Assembly (NCBI GenBank): GCA_025997455.1 | Contig: BNUP01000104.1 | Span: 1 to 7,607, forward strand | DNA from: Fibrobacterales bacterium | GTDB taxonomy: Bacteria; Fibrobacterota; Fibrobacteria; Fibrobacterales; Fibrobacteraceae | Length of the DNA: 7,607 nt | Reading direction: 5' to 3' | Shown here: positions 7,347-7,607 of the stretch, piece by piece | Layout: each line of letters begins with the position of its first letter | How positions within the stretch are numbered: position 1 is the first letter of the stretch | The notes under the pieces: model-generated | The model's input: only the letters and a program-made list of their open reading frames with translations | Told to the model about the DNA's origin: nothing | Database searches by the model: none | Made by a program: the position numbers and the translations under genes

Positions 7347-7371
7347 CCCCACACCCTATACCCCACACCCC
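7347..7371 (-). other. Putative G-quadruplex motif
   Basis: On the minus strand, four G runs (GGGG, GGGG, GGG, GGGG) are separated by loops of 3, 4 and 3 bases, fitting the G3+N1-7 pattern. The plus-strand C runs are at 7347-7350, 7354-7356, 7361-7364 and 7368-7371. It lies 29 bases before the Rpn-family start and about 280 bases upstream of pilM. Fold formation and function are untested. Confidence 0.6.
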
Positions 7372-7399
7372 TGCATTGCAAAGTTACTACATTCCCCCT

Positions 7400-7607
7400 A
7401 TGTCCGCTAAAGCCAGCACAATCCACAAGAGTAGCGTTTTTACCTCGTTATTCAGCGACAAGAGTCGTTTGTTGGAATTGTATAATGCAATTGAAGGGAC
7501 AAATTATACAGATGCATCCATAATAGACATAAACACATTGGAAGGCGTTTTGTTTAGGGGAAGGATGAATGATGTGTCTTTTACGATAGATAATAGGTTC
7601 GTTGTGC
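7400..7607 (+). CDS. N-terminal part of an Rpn-family / PD-(D/E)XK transposase-like nuclease, cut off by window
   Basis: The frame from ATG 7400 is open to the right edge, giving 69 residues. It matches my memory of the start of the widespread Rpn-type 'recombination-promoting nuclease/putative transposase' proteins: SSVFTSLFSDKSRLLELYNA (11-30), then IEGTNYTD (31-38), INTLEG (44-49) and RMNDVSFTIDNR (55-66). Asp58 in NDVSF is a likely active-site acid. The E-x-Q/K part of the site should follow soon after the window ends. Such genes are often multicopy and spread between strains; a role in RecA-independent recombination is known for some members. No clear Shine-Dalgarno precedes the start, and no other ATG lies nearby in frame. 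The gene is divergent from the pilus operon and is most likely unrelated in function. The repeat-rich DNA just upstream may be part of its mobile context. Confidence 0.85.
   Translation, partial: MSAKASTIHKSSVFTSLFSDKSRLLELYNAIEGTNYTDASIIDINTLEGVLFRGRMNDVSFTIDNRFVV

Larger units (their letters stand above)
7067..7399. other. Divergent intergenic region with no gene, rich in repeats
   Basis: This 333-base gap separates the pilM start from the divergent Rpn-family start. I see no convincing gene in it. Open frames crossing it on both strands translate to low-complexity sequence with no family match. Going from left to right it holds a palindrome abutting pilM, an A/G-rich stretch (about 7085-7172) with a 14-base tandem repeat, an inverted repeat with a GTAGGGGCGA core, and a C-rich stretch (about 7305-7371) that can form a G-quadruplex on the minus strand. 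Promoters for both flanking genes should lie here, but no clear -35/-10 pair stands out. TATATT at 7083-7078 on the minus strand is the best -10 candidate for pilM, and its expected -35 partner (TATCAC) is poor. Confidence 0.7.

Noticed and set aside
7067..7426. A 120-residue upstream extension of pilM in the same frame
   Set aside because: It translates the repeat-rich intergenic DNA into low-complexity sequence (many Pro, Leu, Ser), and PilM family proteins begin about 15-20 residues before the GIDIG loop, which fits Met at 7066.
7224..7523. Plus-strand open frame of 99 residues crossing the intergenic region
   Set aside because: It overlaps the Rpn-family gene in another frame and translates the C-rich repeats; no family resemblance.

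Overview
The window holds most of a type IV pilus (T4P) assembly operon on the minus strand, read from right to left. The order is pilM (7066-5954), pilN (5954-5343), pilO (5281-4643), a composite AMIN-like/SH3b/PilP gene (4646-3063), a compact PilQ-type secretin (3066-1816), and a membrane-bound GAF/PP2C (SpoIIE-type) phosphatase (1816-1). The phosphatase runs off the left edge. A gene of the Rpn/PD-(D/E)XK transposase-nuclease family starts at 7400 on the plus strand and runs off the right edge.

The host must be a diderm (Gram-negative) bacterium, because a secretin and a PilP-type pilotin/connector only make sense with an outer membrane. The DNA is AT-rich. Shine-Dalgarno-like sequences can be seen before most operon genes. 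The divergent Rpn-family gene and the shortened secretin with its AMIN module moved into another gene would fit an anaerobic gut-type lineage such as Fibrobacterota or a relative, but this placement is a guess.

The operon is tightly coupled. pilM/pilN and secretin/phosphatase each share a TAATG stop-start. pilO/pilP-like and pilP-like/secretin each share an ATGA. The only gap is 61 bases before pilO, and it contains a tandem duplication that includes the pilO ribosome binding site. By family knowledge, PilM is a cytoplasmic actin-like ring protein that binds the N-terminal INLLP motif of PilN. PilN and PilO form inner-membrane coiled-coil heterodimers. The PilP domain links these to the secretin, and AMIN and SH3 modules anchor the machine to peptidoglycan. 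The phosphatase at the end is not a structural part of the machine and suggests a signalling output or input tied to pilus production.

The 333 bases between pilM and the divergent gene are unusual in composition. They contain a palindrome next to the pilM start, a purine-rich stretch with a 14-base tandem repeat, nested inverted repeats around a GTAGGGGCGA core, and a G-quadruplex-type motif on the minus strand. The most interesting observations are the AMIN/SH3b/PilP fusion paired with an AMIN-less secretin, and the translational coupling of a PP2C phosphatase to the secretin.
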